This document shows positions 14,705-21,851 of a DNA stretch of 30,407 bases, one piece after another (position 1 is the first letter of the stretch; each line of letters begins with the position of its first letter). A program made the position numbers and the translations under genes. Where the stretch lies: the NCBI GenBank assembly GCA_965659595.1, contig CBFHWN010000019.1, positions 1 to 30,407 on the forward strand, read 5' to 3'. This DNA comes from Casp-actino8 sp965659595. Lineage in GTDB: Bacteria; Actinomycetota; Acidimicrobiia; Acidimicrobiales; Ilumatobacteraceae. The notes under the pieces were generated by a model. The model was given only the letters and a program-made list of their open reading frames with translations. It had not been told where the DNA came from and searched no databases.

Positions 14705-15145
14705 TCACCAGTTCCGGACCCATGGGTCGTCGGGGGCGAACCCCCAGCGGTGGTACTGGTCGAACCAGTCTCGGGCGAGCGACAGGATCTGGTTCTCGGT
14801 CAGGGCGTTCAGATCGCTGTCGACGTTGCCGACCACCTTGGCTGCGATGTCGGGGTGGCGGTGCTCGAGGTGCGCCTGAAACCGATCCTTGAAGTCGGCC
14901 TTACCGTCGCCGTGGCCGACGAGAAGGATCTCGGTCGCGTCGGCGATCTTGCCGACGACCTCTTCGAAGAATCTCGGGTCGTCGTGGTCGACGTCGTGTC
15001 CCCGATGTTTCTGCGATTGGCGTGTTCGTTGATGTTGGCCCTCTTCGCTCGGTCGATCGAGCCGTTTCGGATCCGATCCCTTGTCGAGTCCGCGTCGCCA
15101 CACACGTGCTTCATCGCGTGTGATCGCCACCACCATCATCGTCAT
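14705..15145 (-). CDS. Short protein resembling the eRF1 domain 3 / baeRF-type C-terminal domain
   Basis: A 146-residue protein. It starts with a short strand of the type MxxVVAITRDEARVWR, followed by a charged, His-rich linker. The second half resembles the C-terminal half of bacterial eRF1-like (baeRF, 'translational machinery') proteins: FFEEVVGKIADATEILLVGH, an Ala-Lys helix region, HRHPDIAAKVVG, then LTENQILSLARDWFD. Full-length baeRF proteins are usually more than twice as long, so this is a short single-domain version. It lacks a GGQ-like loop and so is unlikely to hydrolyse peptidyl-tRNA. It may bind the ribosome or RNA, but the assignment rests on pattern memory. It has its own leaderless-type promoter. 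Confidence 0.72.
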   Translation of the reverse strand: MTMMVVAITRDEARVWRRGLDKGSDPKRLDRPSEEGQHQRTRQSQKHRGHDVDHDDPRFFEEVVGKIADATEILLVGHGDGKADFKDRFQAHLEHRHPDIAAKVVGNVDSDLNALTENQILSLARDWFDQYHRWGFAPDDPWVRNW

Positions 15146-15151
15146 GATTCC

Positions 15152-15157
15152 AAGGTA
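15152..15157 (-). promoter_or_regulatory. -10 box of a probable leaderless promoter for the eRF1-like gene
   Basis: Minus-strand TACCTT lies exactly 6 bases before the ATG at 15145. Confidence 0.6.
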
Positions 15158-15203
15158 CGCATCCTCATGAGTGGCGTCTCACGACGTCTCTACTTTTCGT
15201 GCA

Positions 15204-15428
15204 TCACGCACTACGACGATGCGAGTACATGAAGTCTCGACGCACGATCATCAACACCTCCGAGGCGACCGGCATCGGTTGTGACACGTCGTACGTTGCG
15301 AAACATTCGACGACGGAATCGTCGACTACCGCCTCGACCGCGACTGGTCGCAGGTACTTGTCGAGACGGACGGTCCAGTAACGGGTTGCCCGAGGACCTT
15401 TGATCGCCACGACAACTTCGCTGTTCAT
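15204..15428 (-). CDS. Small hypothetical protein
   Basis: A 74-residue soluble protein that I do not recognise. It begins MNSEVVVAIKGPRATRYWTV and has an alternating hydrophobic pattern suggesting a small beta or alpha/beta domain, and it ends in a basic HRRSA tail. An ATG 15 bases further upstream is in frame. I chose 15428 because AAAGGGG lies 5 bases before it, a good ribosome-binding site for this genome. Without this gene the stretch 15146-15578 would be empty. It may be real, since its amino-acid mix is ordinary, but it needs homologues for proof. Confidence 0.55.
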   Translation of the reverse strand: MNSEVVVAIKGPRATRYWTVRLDKYLRPVAVEAVVDDSVVECFATYDVSQPMPVASEVLMIVRRDFMYSHRRSA

Positions 15429-15578
15429 ATCGGCCCCTTTCACGTCTCTGTCTGGCGTGTGTGCCGACGACGGTACGAAGCCGATGTTTCGGGCGTGTCA
15501 CACGCAGGTACCGACTACGAGAAAGGCACATACGTCGGGTGAACTACGGTCTCATCGTCGCAAGGCGAGAGGGGAGTC

Positions 15579-17129
15579 GTGAACGGAGCCGAGAGTCTGC
15601 TCAGAACTCTGGTGGCATCTGGTGTCGAGGTGTGCTTCGCCAATCCCGGCACGTCCGAGATGCACTTCGTCACCGCTCTCGATCGGGCGCCGGGAATGCG
15701 TGCGGTGCTCGGACTCTTCGAAGGTGTCGTGACCGGAATGGCCGATGGTTACGGGCGCATGGCGGAGAAGCCAGCGGCCACGCTCTTGCATCTCGGACCC
15801 GGTCTCGCCAACGGTCTCGCCAATCTGCACAACGCTCGTCGTGCGTCCACCCCGATCGTGAACGTGGTGGGTGATCACGCGACGACTCATGCGCAGTTCG
15901 ACGCGCCTCTGGCTTCCGACATCGTCGGCTTCGCCCGTCCGGTGTCGTCGTGGGTGCACTCGTCCACGAGTGCGCTGACGGTCGGGTCCGATGCCGCCCG
16001 CGCAGTTCAGGCCGCCCGTCAGGCCCCTGGAGGAATCGCCACCTTGATGCTCCCGGCTGACGTGGCTTGGAACGAATCGGACGGACCGTCGGAATCGTTG
16101 GATGTGCTCGGTCCAGCTGCAGTGTCGGATCGGGTGGTTGGTGAGGTCGTCGAGGCCGTGCGCGCCGCAGGTTCGGGTACGGCCATCTTGATGAGAGGGG
16201 ATTCGCTACGAGGTCGTGGGCTCGAGGCGGCCGGTCGGATCGCGGCCGCGACCGGAGCTCGACTGCTGTGCGACACCTTCGCGCCGCGTCTCGAACGCGG
16301 CGCCGGACGGGTCGCCGTGGAACGACTGCCGTATTTCGCCGAACAGATCGTCGAGACGATGTCGACGATTCGGACACTGATTCTCGTCGGGACGAAGCCG
16401 CCGGTTTCTTTCTTCGCCTACCCGGGCAAGCCCAGCTGGTGCACGGCCGATGGCACGTCGATCGCGTATCTGGCCCACGAGCACGAGGACGGGGTCGGTG
16501 CGTTGGAGGCCGTGGCATCGGCCTTCTCTGTCATGCCCCTTCGCCAGGAACTCGCACTTCCCGACGAACCCGACGGACGACTCGATCAGTTCACGATCGG
16601 CCAGGTGGTTGCGCGTCATCTTCCCGAGAACGCGATCGTGTCGGACGAAGCAGCCACCAACGGATTGGGGGTCGGCCTCGCGCTGGCGACGGCCCGTCCG
16701 TACGACCATCTCTCGCTCACCGGAGGCTCGATCGGTCAAGGACTTCCCCTCGCCGGTGGGGCGGCGGTGGCCTGCCCTGATCGCAAAGTCGTATGTCTCC
16801 ACGGGGACGGCGGCGCGATGTATACCGTGCAGTCGCTTTGGACACAGGCGCGCGAGAACCTCGATGTCACCACGGTGATCTTCTCGAATCGCGCTTACGC
16901 GATTCTTCAGGTCGAGATGAGTCGAACCGGCGCCAAGGATCTCATGGCCGAAGGTGACCGGCAGGCTCTCGACATGTTCGATCTGTCCCGTCCCGATCTC
17001 GACTGGGTGAAGATCGCCGAAGGTATGGGCGTGGAGGCGGCGCGAGTGTCGACAGTGCGCGAGTTCTCCGACGCTTTCGCTGCGGCGATGAATCAGCGCG
17101 GGCCACGGCTCATCGAAGCCGCCGTGTGA
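15579..17129 (+). CDS. Thiamine diphosphate-dependent enzyme, acetolactate synthase large-subunit-like
   Basis: A 516-residue ThDP enzyme of the acetolactate synthase / benzoylformate decarboxylase superfamily, made of PYR, central and PP domains. In the PYR domain, FANPGTSEMHFVTALD precedes the invariant Glu of FEGVVTGMADGYGR, which activates ThDP. The PP domain has GDGGAMYTVQSLWT...NLDVTTVIFSNRAYAIL, the GDG-x(n)-N motif that binds Mg and diphosphate. It is shorter than true AHAS catalytic subunits (about 560-600), and no small regulatory subunit gene is adjacent. A decarboxylase or carboligase on another 2-oxo acid is therefore as likely as valine or leucine biosynthesis. The start is GTG at 15579, preceded by the ribosome-binding site GAGGGGAG. 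A possible -10 box TACGGT lies at 15545-15550. It converges with the thioesterase with no gap (TGA then TCA). Confidence 0.88.
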   Translation: MNGAESLLRTLVASGVEVCFANPGTSEMHFVTALDRAPGMRAVLGLFEGVVTGMADGYGRMAEKPAATLLHLGPGLANGLANLHNARRASTPIVNVVGDHATTHAQFDAPLASDIVGFARPVSSWVHSSTSALTVGSDAARAVQAARQAPGGIATLMLPADVAWNESDGPSESLDVLGPAAVSDRVVGEVVEAVRAAGSGTAILMRGDSLRGRGLEAAGRIAAATGARLLCDTFAPRLERGAGRVAVERLPYFAEQIVETMSTIRTLILVGTKPPVSFFAYPGKPSWCTADGTSIAYLAHEHEDGVGALEAVASAFSVMPLRQELALPDEPDGRLDQFTIGQVVARHLPENAIVSDEAATNGLGVGLALATARPYDHLSLTGGSIGQGLPLAGGAAVACPDRKVVCLHGDGGAMYTVQSLWTQARENLDVTTVIFSNRAYAILQVEMSRTGAKDLMAEGDRQALDMFDLSRPDLDWVKIAEGMGVEAARVSTVREFSDAFAAAMNQRGPRLIEAAV

Positions 17130-17573
17130 TCAACCGAGTTCGGTGACCATCTCTTTCAGCCACGCCGGAAGGCGCACCGGGCGGCCTTTCGAATTCACGC
17201 ATCCGTGAACCGTCCGGGCGGTCGAGCGGATGGCGCCGTCGGCGGCCGGATCCCCGACCGTCAACAGGTAGTCGATCGTGAACGTGGCGCGGGTGGCCGA
17301 TGACAGCACCAGGTGAACCGAGACCACGTCGTCGAAGTGGAGCGGTTGGCGGTAGGCGACGTGAGCCTCGAGAACCGCGTAGTCGACACCGTCGGCTCGC
17401 TCGGCGTCGTACGGATGGCCGATCGCACGCAGGTACTCGACGCGAGCTTCTTCGAGGTACGGGAGGTATCGACTGTGATGCACGATGCCCATGGCATCGG
17501 TTTCGGCGAAGCGAACTCGGATGTCGTGCCGAAAGGCGAAATCGCTGGGTTGGGTGGAAATGTCCCGAGTCAC
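17130..17573 (-). CDS. Acyl-CoA thioesterase, 4-hydroxybenzoyl-CoA thioesterase (YbgC-like) family
   Basis: A 147-residue hotdog-fold thioesterase that hydrolyses an acyl-CoA. The active-site block is RFAETDAMGIVHHSRYLPYLEEARVEYL, with D26 as the usual catalytic Asp and the following MGIVHHSRY helix typical of the 4HBT group. The start is GTG at 17573: the protein then has the normal family length, and TACCTT lies 6 bases upstream. The longer open frame continues to 17759 but would cross the cold-shock gene on the other strand. The substrate is unknown. Confidence 0.88.
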   Translation of the reverse strand: MTRDISTQPSDFAFRHDIRVRFAETDAMGIVHHSRYLPYLEEARVEYLRAIGHPYDAERADGVDYAVLEAHVAYRQPLHFDDVVSVHLVLSSATRATFTIDYLLTVGDPAADGAIRSTARTVHGCVNSKGRPVRLPAWLKEMVTELG

Positions 17574-17579
17574 GCCACG

Positions 17580-17585
17580 AAGGTA
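17580..17585 (-). promoter_or_regulatory. -10 box of a probable leaderless promoter for the thioesterase
   Basis: Minus-strand TACCTT lies exactly 6 bases before the GTG at 17573, and it decides the start codon choice. Confidence 0.62.
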
Positions 17586-17616
17586 GCCCGTGCGCACGAA
17601 GTGCGATTCGGTGCCG

Positions 17617-17622
17617 TAGGGT
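17617..17622 (+). promoter_or_regulatory. Possible -10 box for the cold-shock gene
   Basis: TAGGGT lies 38 bases before the ATG at 17661, which would give a leader of about 30 bases. Leaders matter in cold-shock mRNAs, so a leadered transcript is reasonable here. Confidence 0.4.
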
Positions 17623-17660
17623 GGGGGGAGTCGGGCACACCGTCCGGCGTTTCTAGAGAA

Positions 17661-17873
17661 ATGAGTACCGCCGTGGCCATCGGCACCGTGAAATTCTTCA
17701 ATGCAGAAAAGGGATACGGGTTCATCTCCCGTGAAGGCGGAGAGGACGTTTTCGTCCACTTCTCGCAGATCCAGTCACAGGGTTACAAGACCCTGAATGA
17801 GGGTCAGCAGGTCGAGTTCGAAGTCGGCCCCGGCCGTAAGGGCGACGAAGCCCGCGACGTTCGCCCCCTCTGA
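17661..17873 (+). CDS. cspA: Cold-shock protein (CspA family)
   Basis: A 70-residue single cold-shock domain that binds single-stranded RNA and DNA and melts secondary structure. RNP1 is KGYGFI and RNP2 is VFVHF, both intact. The core begins GTVKFFNAEKGYGF, as in actinobacterial CspA proteins. The ATG at 17661 adds four residues before a possible GTG start at 17673; a weak AGAGAA stands before the ATG. The gene converges on ybaK (11-base gap). A 9-bp hairpin inside the end of ybaK, about 50 bases downstream, may end its transcript. Confidence 0.95.
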   Translation: MSTAVAIGTVKFFNAEKGYGFISREGGEDVFVHFSQIQSQGYKTLNEGQQVEFEVGPGRKGDEARDVRPL

Positions 17874-17884
17874 GTCGTCCGCCG

Positions 17885-18379
17885 TTACGCGGCGATCGCA
17901 GCGACGACGGCTCGAACGGCATCGATCACACCACCCGGTGTGATCTCGATATCGAGCCCTCGGCGCCCACCCGAGACGAAGATCGTCTCGTACAGCAGAC
18001 ACGTTTCGTCGATCGCGGTCGATAAGAGTTTGCGTTGGCCGAAAGGGCTGATCCCTCCGACCACGTAGCCCGTGAGCCGTTCAGCTGCTCGTGGATCCAG
18101 CATGTCGGCCCTTTTCGCGCCGAATGCCTGAGCCACGGCTTTCAACGAGAGTTGACCCGAAACGGGCACGATGGCGACCGCCTGGGCGATCGATCCTCCG
18201 TGAAGTGACACGAGAAGGGTCTTGAACACTCGACCCTCGTCGACACCGAGTGCCCGAGCGGCCGCCTTGCCGTAGCCCAGGTCAGCCGCTTCGCCAGCGT
18301 CCCCGTCGGCAAAATGGTGTACCTGGTAGTCGATGGCTGCCCGTTCGAGGGCGACCATGGCCGGCGTCGCGCCTTTCAT
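17885..18379 (-). CDS. ybaK: Cys-tRNA(Pro)/Cys-tRNA(Cys) deacylase YbaK/EbsC
   Basis: A 164-residue aminoacyl-tRNA editing protein of the YbaK/ProX fold, which removes mischarged cysteine from tRNA-Pro in trans. The family's catalytic-site Lys is present in VFKTLLV (K53), and the nucleotide-pocket motif reads GYVVGGISPFGQRK (104-117). Length and both motifs are normal. The start is ATG at 18379. Upstream, TATACA on the minus strand about 45 bases away could be a -10 box, and a 12-base direct repeat lies between it and the gene. It is divergent from helR. Confidence 0.93.
   Translation of the reverse strand: MKGATPAMVALERAAIDYQVHHFADGDAGEAADLGYGKAAARALGVDEGRVFKTLLVSLHGGSIAQAVAIVPVSGQLSLKAVAQAFGAKRADMLDPRAAERLTGYVVGGISPFGQRKLLSTAIDETCLLYETIFVSGGRRGLDIEITPGGVIDAVRAVVAAIAA
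17924..17945 (+). terminator. Perfect 9-bp hairpin, possible end of the cold-shock transcript
   Basis: GATCACACC-ACCC-GGTGTGATC is a perfect 9-bp stem with a 4-base loop, 50 bases past the cspA stop and within the last codons of the opposing ybaK. No T-run follows. It may act as a bidirectional 3' end structure, or be chance in a coding sequence. Confidence 0.4.
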
Positions 18380-18382
18380 GCC

Positions 18383-18411
18383 CGACCATTCATCATTGTC
18401 GACCGTTCATC
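18383..18411. repeat. Direct repeat in the ybaK-helR intergenic region
   Basis: CGACCATTCATC (18383-18394) and CGACCGTTCATC (18400-18411) are two 12-base copies with one mismatch and a 17-base period, immediately upstream of ybaK. The spacing and position suit a tandem operator, though the copies are short. Confidence 0.45.
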
Positions 18412-18444
18412 GCTCTCGGCCATGTATACCGTCATTGCTCCGTC

Positions 18445-18464
18445 CGGTTCCCGTACGGGTCCCG
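18445..18464. promoter_or_regulatory. Palindrome upstream of helR, candidate operator
   Basis: CCCGTACGGG (18450-18459) is a perfect 10-base palindrome. It extends as an imperfect 20-base dyad with CGG and CCG at the outer ends. It lies between a possible -35 position and TAGAGT (18469-18474), a candidate -10 box for helR. Actinobacterial helR genes are often preceded by a rifamycin-associated element, so this dyad should be compared with that element. Confidence 0.45.
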
Positions 18465-18496
18465 ACGCTAGAGTTCATGGACCCCTTGCGGCACCT

Positions 18497-20677
18497 ATGA
18501 CGGCTCAACACCCGGATTTCGACGACGAGCAGGCGTACATCTCGCATGCCTACGCGTGCCTGGAGCGCAGCCGTGAGGACGCCTGGAAGGTCAGGGGACT
18601 CACCGAGGCCGGTGTGGGCGGCACCTTCCAGAACCGCTTCGAGCGCAACGCCATCGACGAACAGCTCATCAGACGTCTCACCGACCTCGATCTCGGAGAC
18701 GCGGCGCTGGTGTTCGGCCGGATCGATCGGCAGCTCGATGGGCAGGGCGACGCTCGAGCCGACACACCCGGCGACATCGAGAGCTTCCACATCGGGCGGC
18801 TCGCAGTGGCCGACGAGAACCGCGATCCGGTGGTGGTCGACTGGCGAGCTCCGGTTGCCGAGCCGTTCTACCGAGCGACGGGTCGCCAACCCATGGGTCT
18901 GGCTCGTCGTCGACATTTCGTGGTCGACGGCCCCACGCTTGTCGGTATCGAAGACGAACTTTTCGGTGAGGGCCACCTCGGTATCGGACACGATGACGGC
19001 CTCGATGGGGCCGATGGCGGAATCGCGCACTCGAGCGGTTTGCGCGGGTACAGCACACTCATGGCGTCCATCGAGCGTGGCCGTACCGGTCAGTTGGGTG
19101 ACATCGTCGCGACCATCCAGTCCGAACAGGACGAGATCATCCGCTCACCGCAGGCCGGAGTTCTCGTGGTGCAAGGAGGTCCGGGAACGGGCAAGACAGT
19201 GGTCGCTCTGCATCGCGCGGCCTATCTGCTCTACACCAACCGCTTCCCGTTGGAAGATCAGGGTGTTCTCGTCGTCGGTCCCAATCGGGTGTTCCTGCGT
19301 TACATCGAACGTGTACTCCCCTCGCTCGGTGAAGCAGGTGTCGAACAAGTCGTCCTCGCCGACCTCGTCGACAACGTCGCTGTGGGCCACGACGTTCGCG
19401 AATCCCCAGAGGCGGCTCGGGTCAAAGGTGACGTCCGCATGATCGACGTGATCGACCGGGCGGTCCTCGACCGCGAACGTCCGCTTCGCGATGATCTCGT
19501 CCTGCCGTTCCGTACCGGTTATGTGCGACTCACCGCCACCGAGTCCGAACGGATCGTGAAGGCGGCTCGCCGTCGATTCCGCCGCCACAACGCCGGCCGC
19601 AAGTGGGTCGAGACCGAGGTCTGGTCGTCGATCGCGTCCACCTGGCGTGAGGGCGGGGCCGGACCGGGTGAACTGCGAGAGGCACTGCGCAGCACCGACG
19701 AGATGCGGATGGCCTTCGAACGGATGTGGCCCTATCTCACTCCAGCGCAACTTCTGCACGACCTCTTCGGGTCACGTGCGCTACTGCGGTCGGCGGGTCA
19801 GAAGTATCTGTCGGCCACCGAGATCGAATCGCTCCACCGTGAGCGGTCGTCCGATGCCGACTCGGTGAGGTGGAGCGAATCCGACGTGGCTCTCCTCGAC
19901 GAGGCCTTCGTCGTTCTCGGCCCGCGTCCGCGTAAGAACGGAAAGATCGACGAGAGCGACGAGATCCGTACTTACGGCCACATCGTGGTCGACGAGGTGC
20001 AGGACCTCTCGCCGATGCAGTTGCGCATGGTGGCCCGTCGTTCGTTGTCGGGTTCGATGACGATCGTCGGCGACATCGCCCAGGCGACGGGTGCGCACGC
20101 GCCGACGTCATGGGACGATGTTCTGGCTCACCTGCCTCAGCCGCGCTCGGGACGCGACGAACTCAGTCGAGTCATCGGGCTCTCGGTCGGATATCGGATC
20201 CCGGGACAGATCATGGAACTCGCCAATCGGGTGATGGCAGTCGCGACTCCCGGGCTTCGGGCGCCGTCGGCCGTCCGGTTGGGTCCGGCTCCGCCATCGT
20301 TCGTGTCGGCGACGCCGAACTCCTTGCTCGATCGTACGGTCGACGAGACGATCGCTCTCGTTGCCGCGGTCGGTGGCGGAAACGTCGCCGTGGTGACGCC
20401 GAACGACATGGTCGACGAGATGTGCGAGGCACTCGCGTCTCGTGGCGTCGAGCATGGCCGGGCCAATCGTTCGGCGCTCGACAGTGGAGTCACCGTGGTG
20501 CCGGTCGGTCTCGTGAAGGGACTCGAGCTCGACGCAGTGGTGGTGGTCGAGCCGTCACGCATCGTCGGCGGCGAGTCGCAGGGCATGCGTTCGCTGTACG
20601 TCGCACTCACACGTTCGACGCAACGGCTGTCGATCGTTCACGCCGAAGATCTCCCGGCTCCGCTGCTCGGCGAGTGA
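18497..20677 (+). CDS. helR: HelD/HelR-class RNA polymerase-binding ATPase (UvrD/Rep-like superfamily 1)
   Basis: A 726-residue SF1 motor ATPase of the HelD group, which binds RNA polymerase and pulls it off stalled complexes; some actinobacterial members give rifamycin tolerance. The N-terminal part carries the HelD-type coiled-coil start (DEQAYISHAYACLERSRED) and the block IGRLAVADENRDPVVVDWRAP (99-119). Walker A is GGPGTGKT (227-234), followed by VVALHRAAYLLY. Walker B/motif II is IVVDEVQDLSP (496-506), followed by VGDIAQATG, and the late SF1 motif is LYVALTRSTQRL. The ATG at 18497 fits the start of conserved sequence; the open frame reaches further upstream but looks non-coding. It ends 2 bases from the convergent lipoprotein gene. 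Confidence 0.92.
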   Translation: MTAQHPDFDDEQAYISHAYACLERSREDAWKVRGLTEAGVGGTFQNRFERNAIDEQLIRRLTDLDLGDAALVFGRIDRQLDGQGDARADTPGDIESFHIGRLAVADENRDPVVVDWRAPVAEPFYRATGRQPMGLARRRHFVVDGPTLVGIEDELFGEGHLGIGHDDGLDGADGGIAHSSGLRGYSTLMASIERGRTGQLGDIVATIQSEQDEIIRSPQAGVLVVQGGPGTGKTVVALHRAAYLLYTNRFPLEDQGVLVVGPNRVFLRYIERVLPSLGEAGVEQVVLADLVDNVAVGHDVRESPEAARVKGDVRMIDVIDRAVLDRERPLRDDLVLPFRTGYVRLTATESERIVKAARRRFRRHNAGRKWVETEVWSSIASTWREGGAGPGELREALRSTDEMRMAFERMWPYLTPAQLLHDLFGSRALLRSAGQKYLSATEIESLHRERSSDADSVRWSESDVALLDEAFVVLGPRPRKNGKIDESDEIRTYGHIVVDEVQDLSPMQLRMVARRSLSGSMTIVGDIAQATGAHAPTSWDDVLAHLPQPRSGRDELSRVIGLSVGYRIPGQIMELANRVMAVATPGLRAPSAVRLGPAPPSFVSATPNSLLDRTVDETIALVAAVGGGNVAVVTPNDMVDEMCEALASRGVEHGRANRSALDSGVTVVPVGLVKGLELDAVVVVEPSRIVGGESQGMRSLYVALTRSTQRLSIVHAEDLPAPLLGE

Positions 20678-20679
20678 CG

Positions 20680-21117
20680 TCAGCGGGCCAAGTTGGCGAG
20701 ATAGTCGCGCACGACGTCGGCCACGAACTTGGCCGCTTTGTCGGCATCGGCCGGCCGGCTTCGCTCGACGGACAATCGGGCCAGGTCGAGCATGCGAACG
20801 ATTGCGTCCGCTACGTCGGGATCGTCGGCCACCACTTCTCGCTCGACGGCCGCCCACAGGGCTTCGATCTCGGCGAGGCGTGACCGCTTGTCGATGTCGC
20901 CGCGGTCGAATCCAGCCGGGACCGGTCCGATGAGGAGTGACAGATCGGACAGGCCGGTCACGAGTCGGGGCAAGAGTTCGACGGCGGTGCCTTCGGGGAG
21001 TGTGGTCGTGGTCGCAACGACCGTGGAGGTGGCCACGGTCTCGTCGTACGTGGTGGATCCACATGCGACGAGGACCAGTGTCGCGGCCGTCAGGCCGAGC
21101 GAGCGCCGCATGATCAC
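20680..21117 (-). CDS. Small lipoprotein coupled to the metal-dependent regulator
   Basis: A 145-residue predicted lipoprotein. The short basic n-region MRR, a hydrophobic core and the lipobox LVLVAC (lipidated Cys at residue 19) are followed by a Thr/Val/Ser-rich linker. The mature part is a mostly helical domain (about 40-145), rich in Ala, Asp and Arg and without Cys or aromatic clusters. No family is recognised. The GTG at 21117 overlaps the regulator's stop (GTGA). An ATG two codons later (21111) is an alternative start and gives the same mature protein. Co-transcription with a DtxR/MntR-type regulator hints at a link with metal homeostasis, but the mature protein shows no obvious metal-binding cluster. 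Confidence 0.82.
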   Translation of the reverse strand: MIMRRSLGLTAATLVLVACGSTTYDETVATSTVVATTTTLPEGTAVELLPRLVTGLSDLSLLIGPVPAGFDRGDIDKRSRLAEIEALWAAVEREVVADDPDVADAIVRMLDLARLSVERSRPADADKAAKFVADVVRDYLANLAR

Positions 21118-21764
21118 GCAGTCACCAGAATGCGAGCCGACGCGAAGGCATCGACCGCAACTCGTCGACCCTCCACGTCGACCTCCATCGACCCGTCACG
21201 GTCGATGGACGAGACACAGCCCCGACGTCCAGGTTGGATACTGGACGATTCGAGAAATTCGAGGAGACCGGGTGTGAACTCGAGTTCTTCAGGAATGCGC
21301 GACACCGTGAATTCGGTGCCGGCCACGAGAGTGCCGAGGGGGCGACTGACGGGATCGACGTACGACGAGCCGGGAATCGGATTGCCGTGTGGGCAAGTGG
21401 TGGGTGCACCGAGGAGGCGGTTCATGGCCCCCTCGACCGAATCACTCATGACGTGCTCCCACTTCCCGGCCTCGTGGTGAGCCTCGGCCCACGAAAGTCC
21501 GAGAACGTCGGTGAGAAATCGCTCGGCCAGCCGGTGGCGGCGCACCACAGTGGTGGCCAGGTCAGTTCCGTCAACCGTCAGCTGAATACGATTGTCGACT
21601 GTCTCGACAAGGCCGGCCTTCGTGAGCTTGTCGATCATCTGCGACACGGATGCCCGACTCACCTCGAGCCGCTCGGCGATGCGGGCCTGGATCACGTCGA
21701 GATCGTCTTCGTGCAGTTCGAAGATGCACTCGCAGTACTCCTCGAAAGCCGGATGACGCTCCAT
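21114..21764 (-). CDS. DtxR/MntR family metal-dependent transcriptional regulator
   Basis: A 216-residue iron- or manganese-sensing repressor. The N-terminal winged helix (about 24-65) has AERLEVSRASVSQMIDKLTK. The dimerisation and metal-binding domain has H77 and E81, then H96-H-E-A-G-K-W-E103-H104-VMSD. The C-terminal SH3/FeoA-like domain (about 145-214) is present. By alignment with the DtxR WEHVMSD segment, E103 and H104 match its metal ligands. The ligand at DtxR C102 (MntR E99) is Gly (G100) here. At the N-terminus, E9 and E12 match MntR D8 and E11 rather than DtxR Met10. A CPHG motif (124-127) may supply other ligands. Metal preference is thus open. It is leaderless and coupled to a lipoprotein gene. 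Confidence 0.92.
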   Translation of the reverse strand: MERHPAFEEYCECIFELHEDDLDVIQARIAERLEVSRASVSQMIDKLTKAGLVETVDNRIQLTVDGTDLATTVVRRHRLAERFLTDVLGLSWAEAHHEAGKWEHVMSDSVEGAMNRLLGAPTTCPHGNPIPGSSYVDPVSRPLGTLVAGTEFTVSRIPEELEFTPGLLEFLESSSIQPGRRGCVSSIDRDGSMEVDVEGRRVAVDAFASARILVTA

Positions 21765-21770
21765 GCCCCG

Positions 21771-21776
21771 AGGTTA
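21771..21776 (-). promoter_or_regulatory. -10 box of a probable leaderless promoter for the metal regulator
   Basis: Minus-strand TAACCT lies exactly 6 bases before the ATG at 21764. A GGGACA hexamer about 18 bases upstream is a fair -35 candidate. Confidence 0.65.
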
Positions 21777-21851
21777 CAGCGGTACCGAAGTGCCTGTCCC
21801 GGCAGGCCGATCTCGATTCGGGTGCCTTCGAGTCGGTCTCTCGTCGGGCTC

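Noticed and set aside
17574..17759. An N-terminal extension of the thioesterase crossing the cold-shock gene
   Set aside because: Thioesterases of this family are about 140 residues. The GTG at 17573 gives 147 residues and has a promoter box 6 bases upstream.
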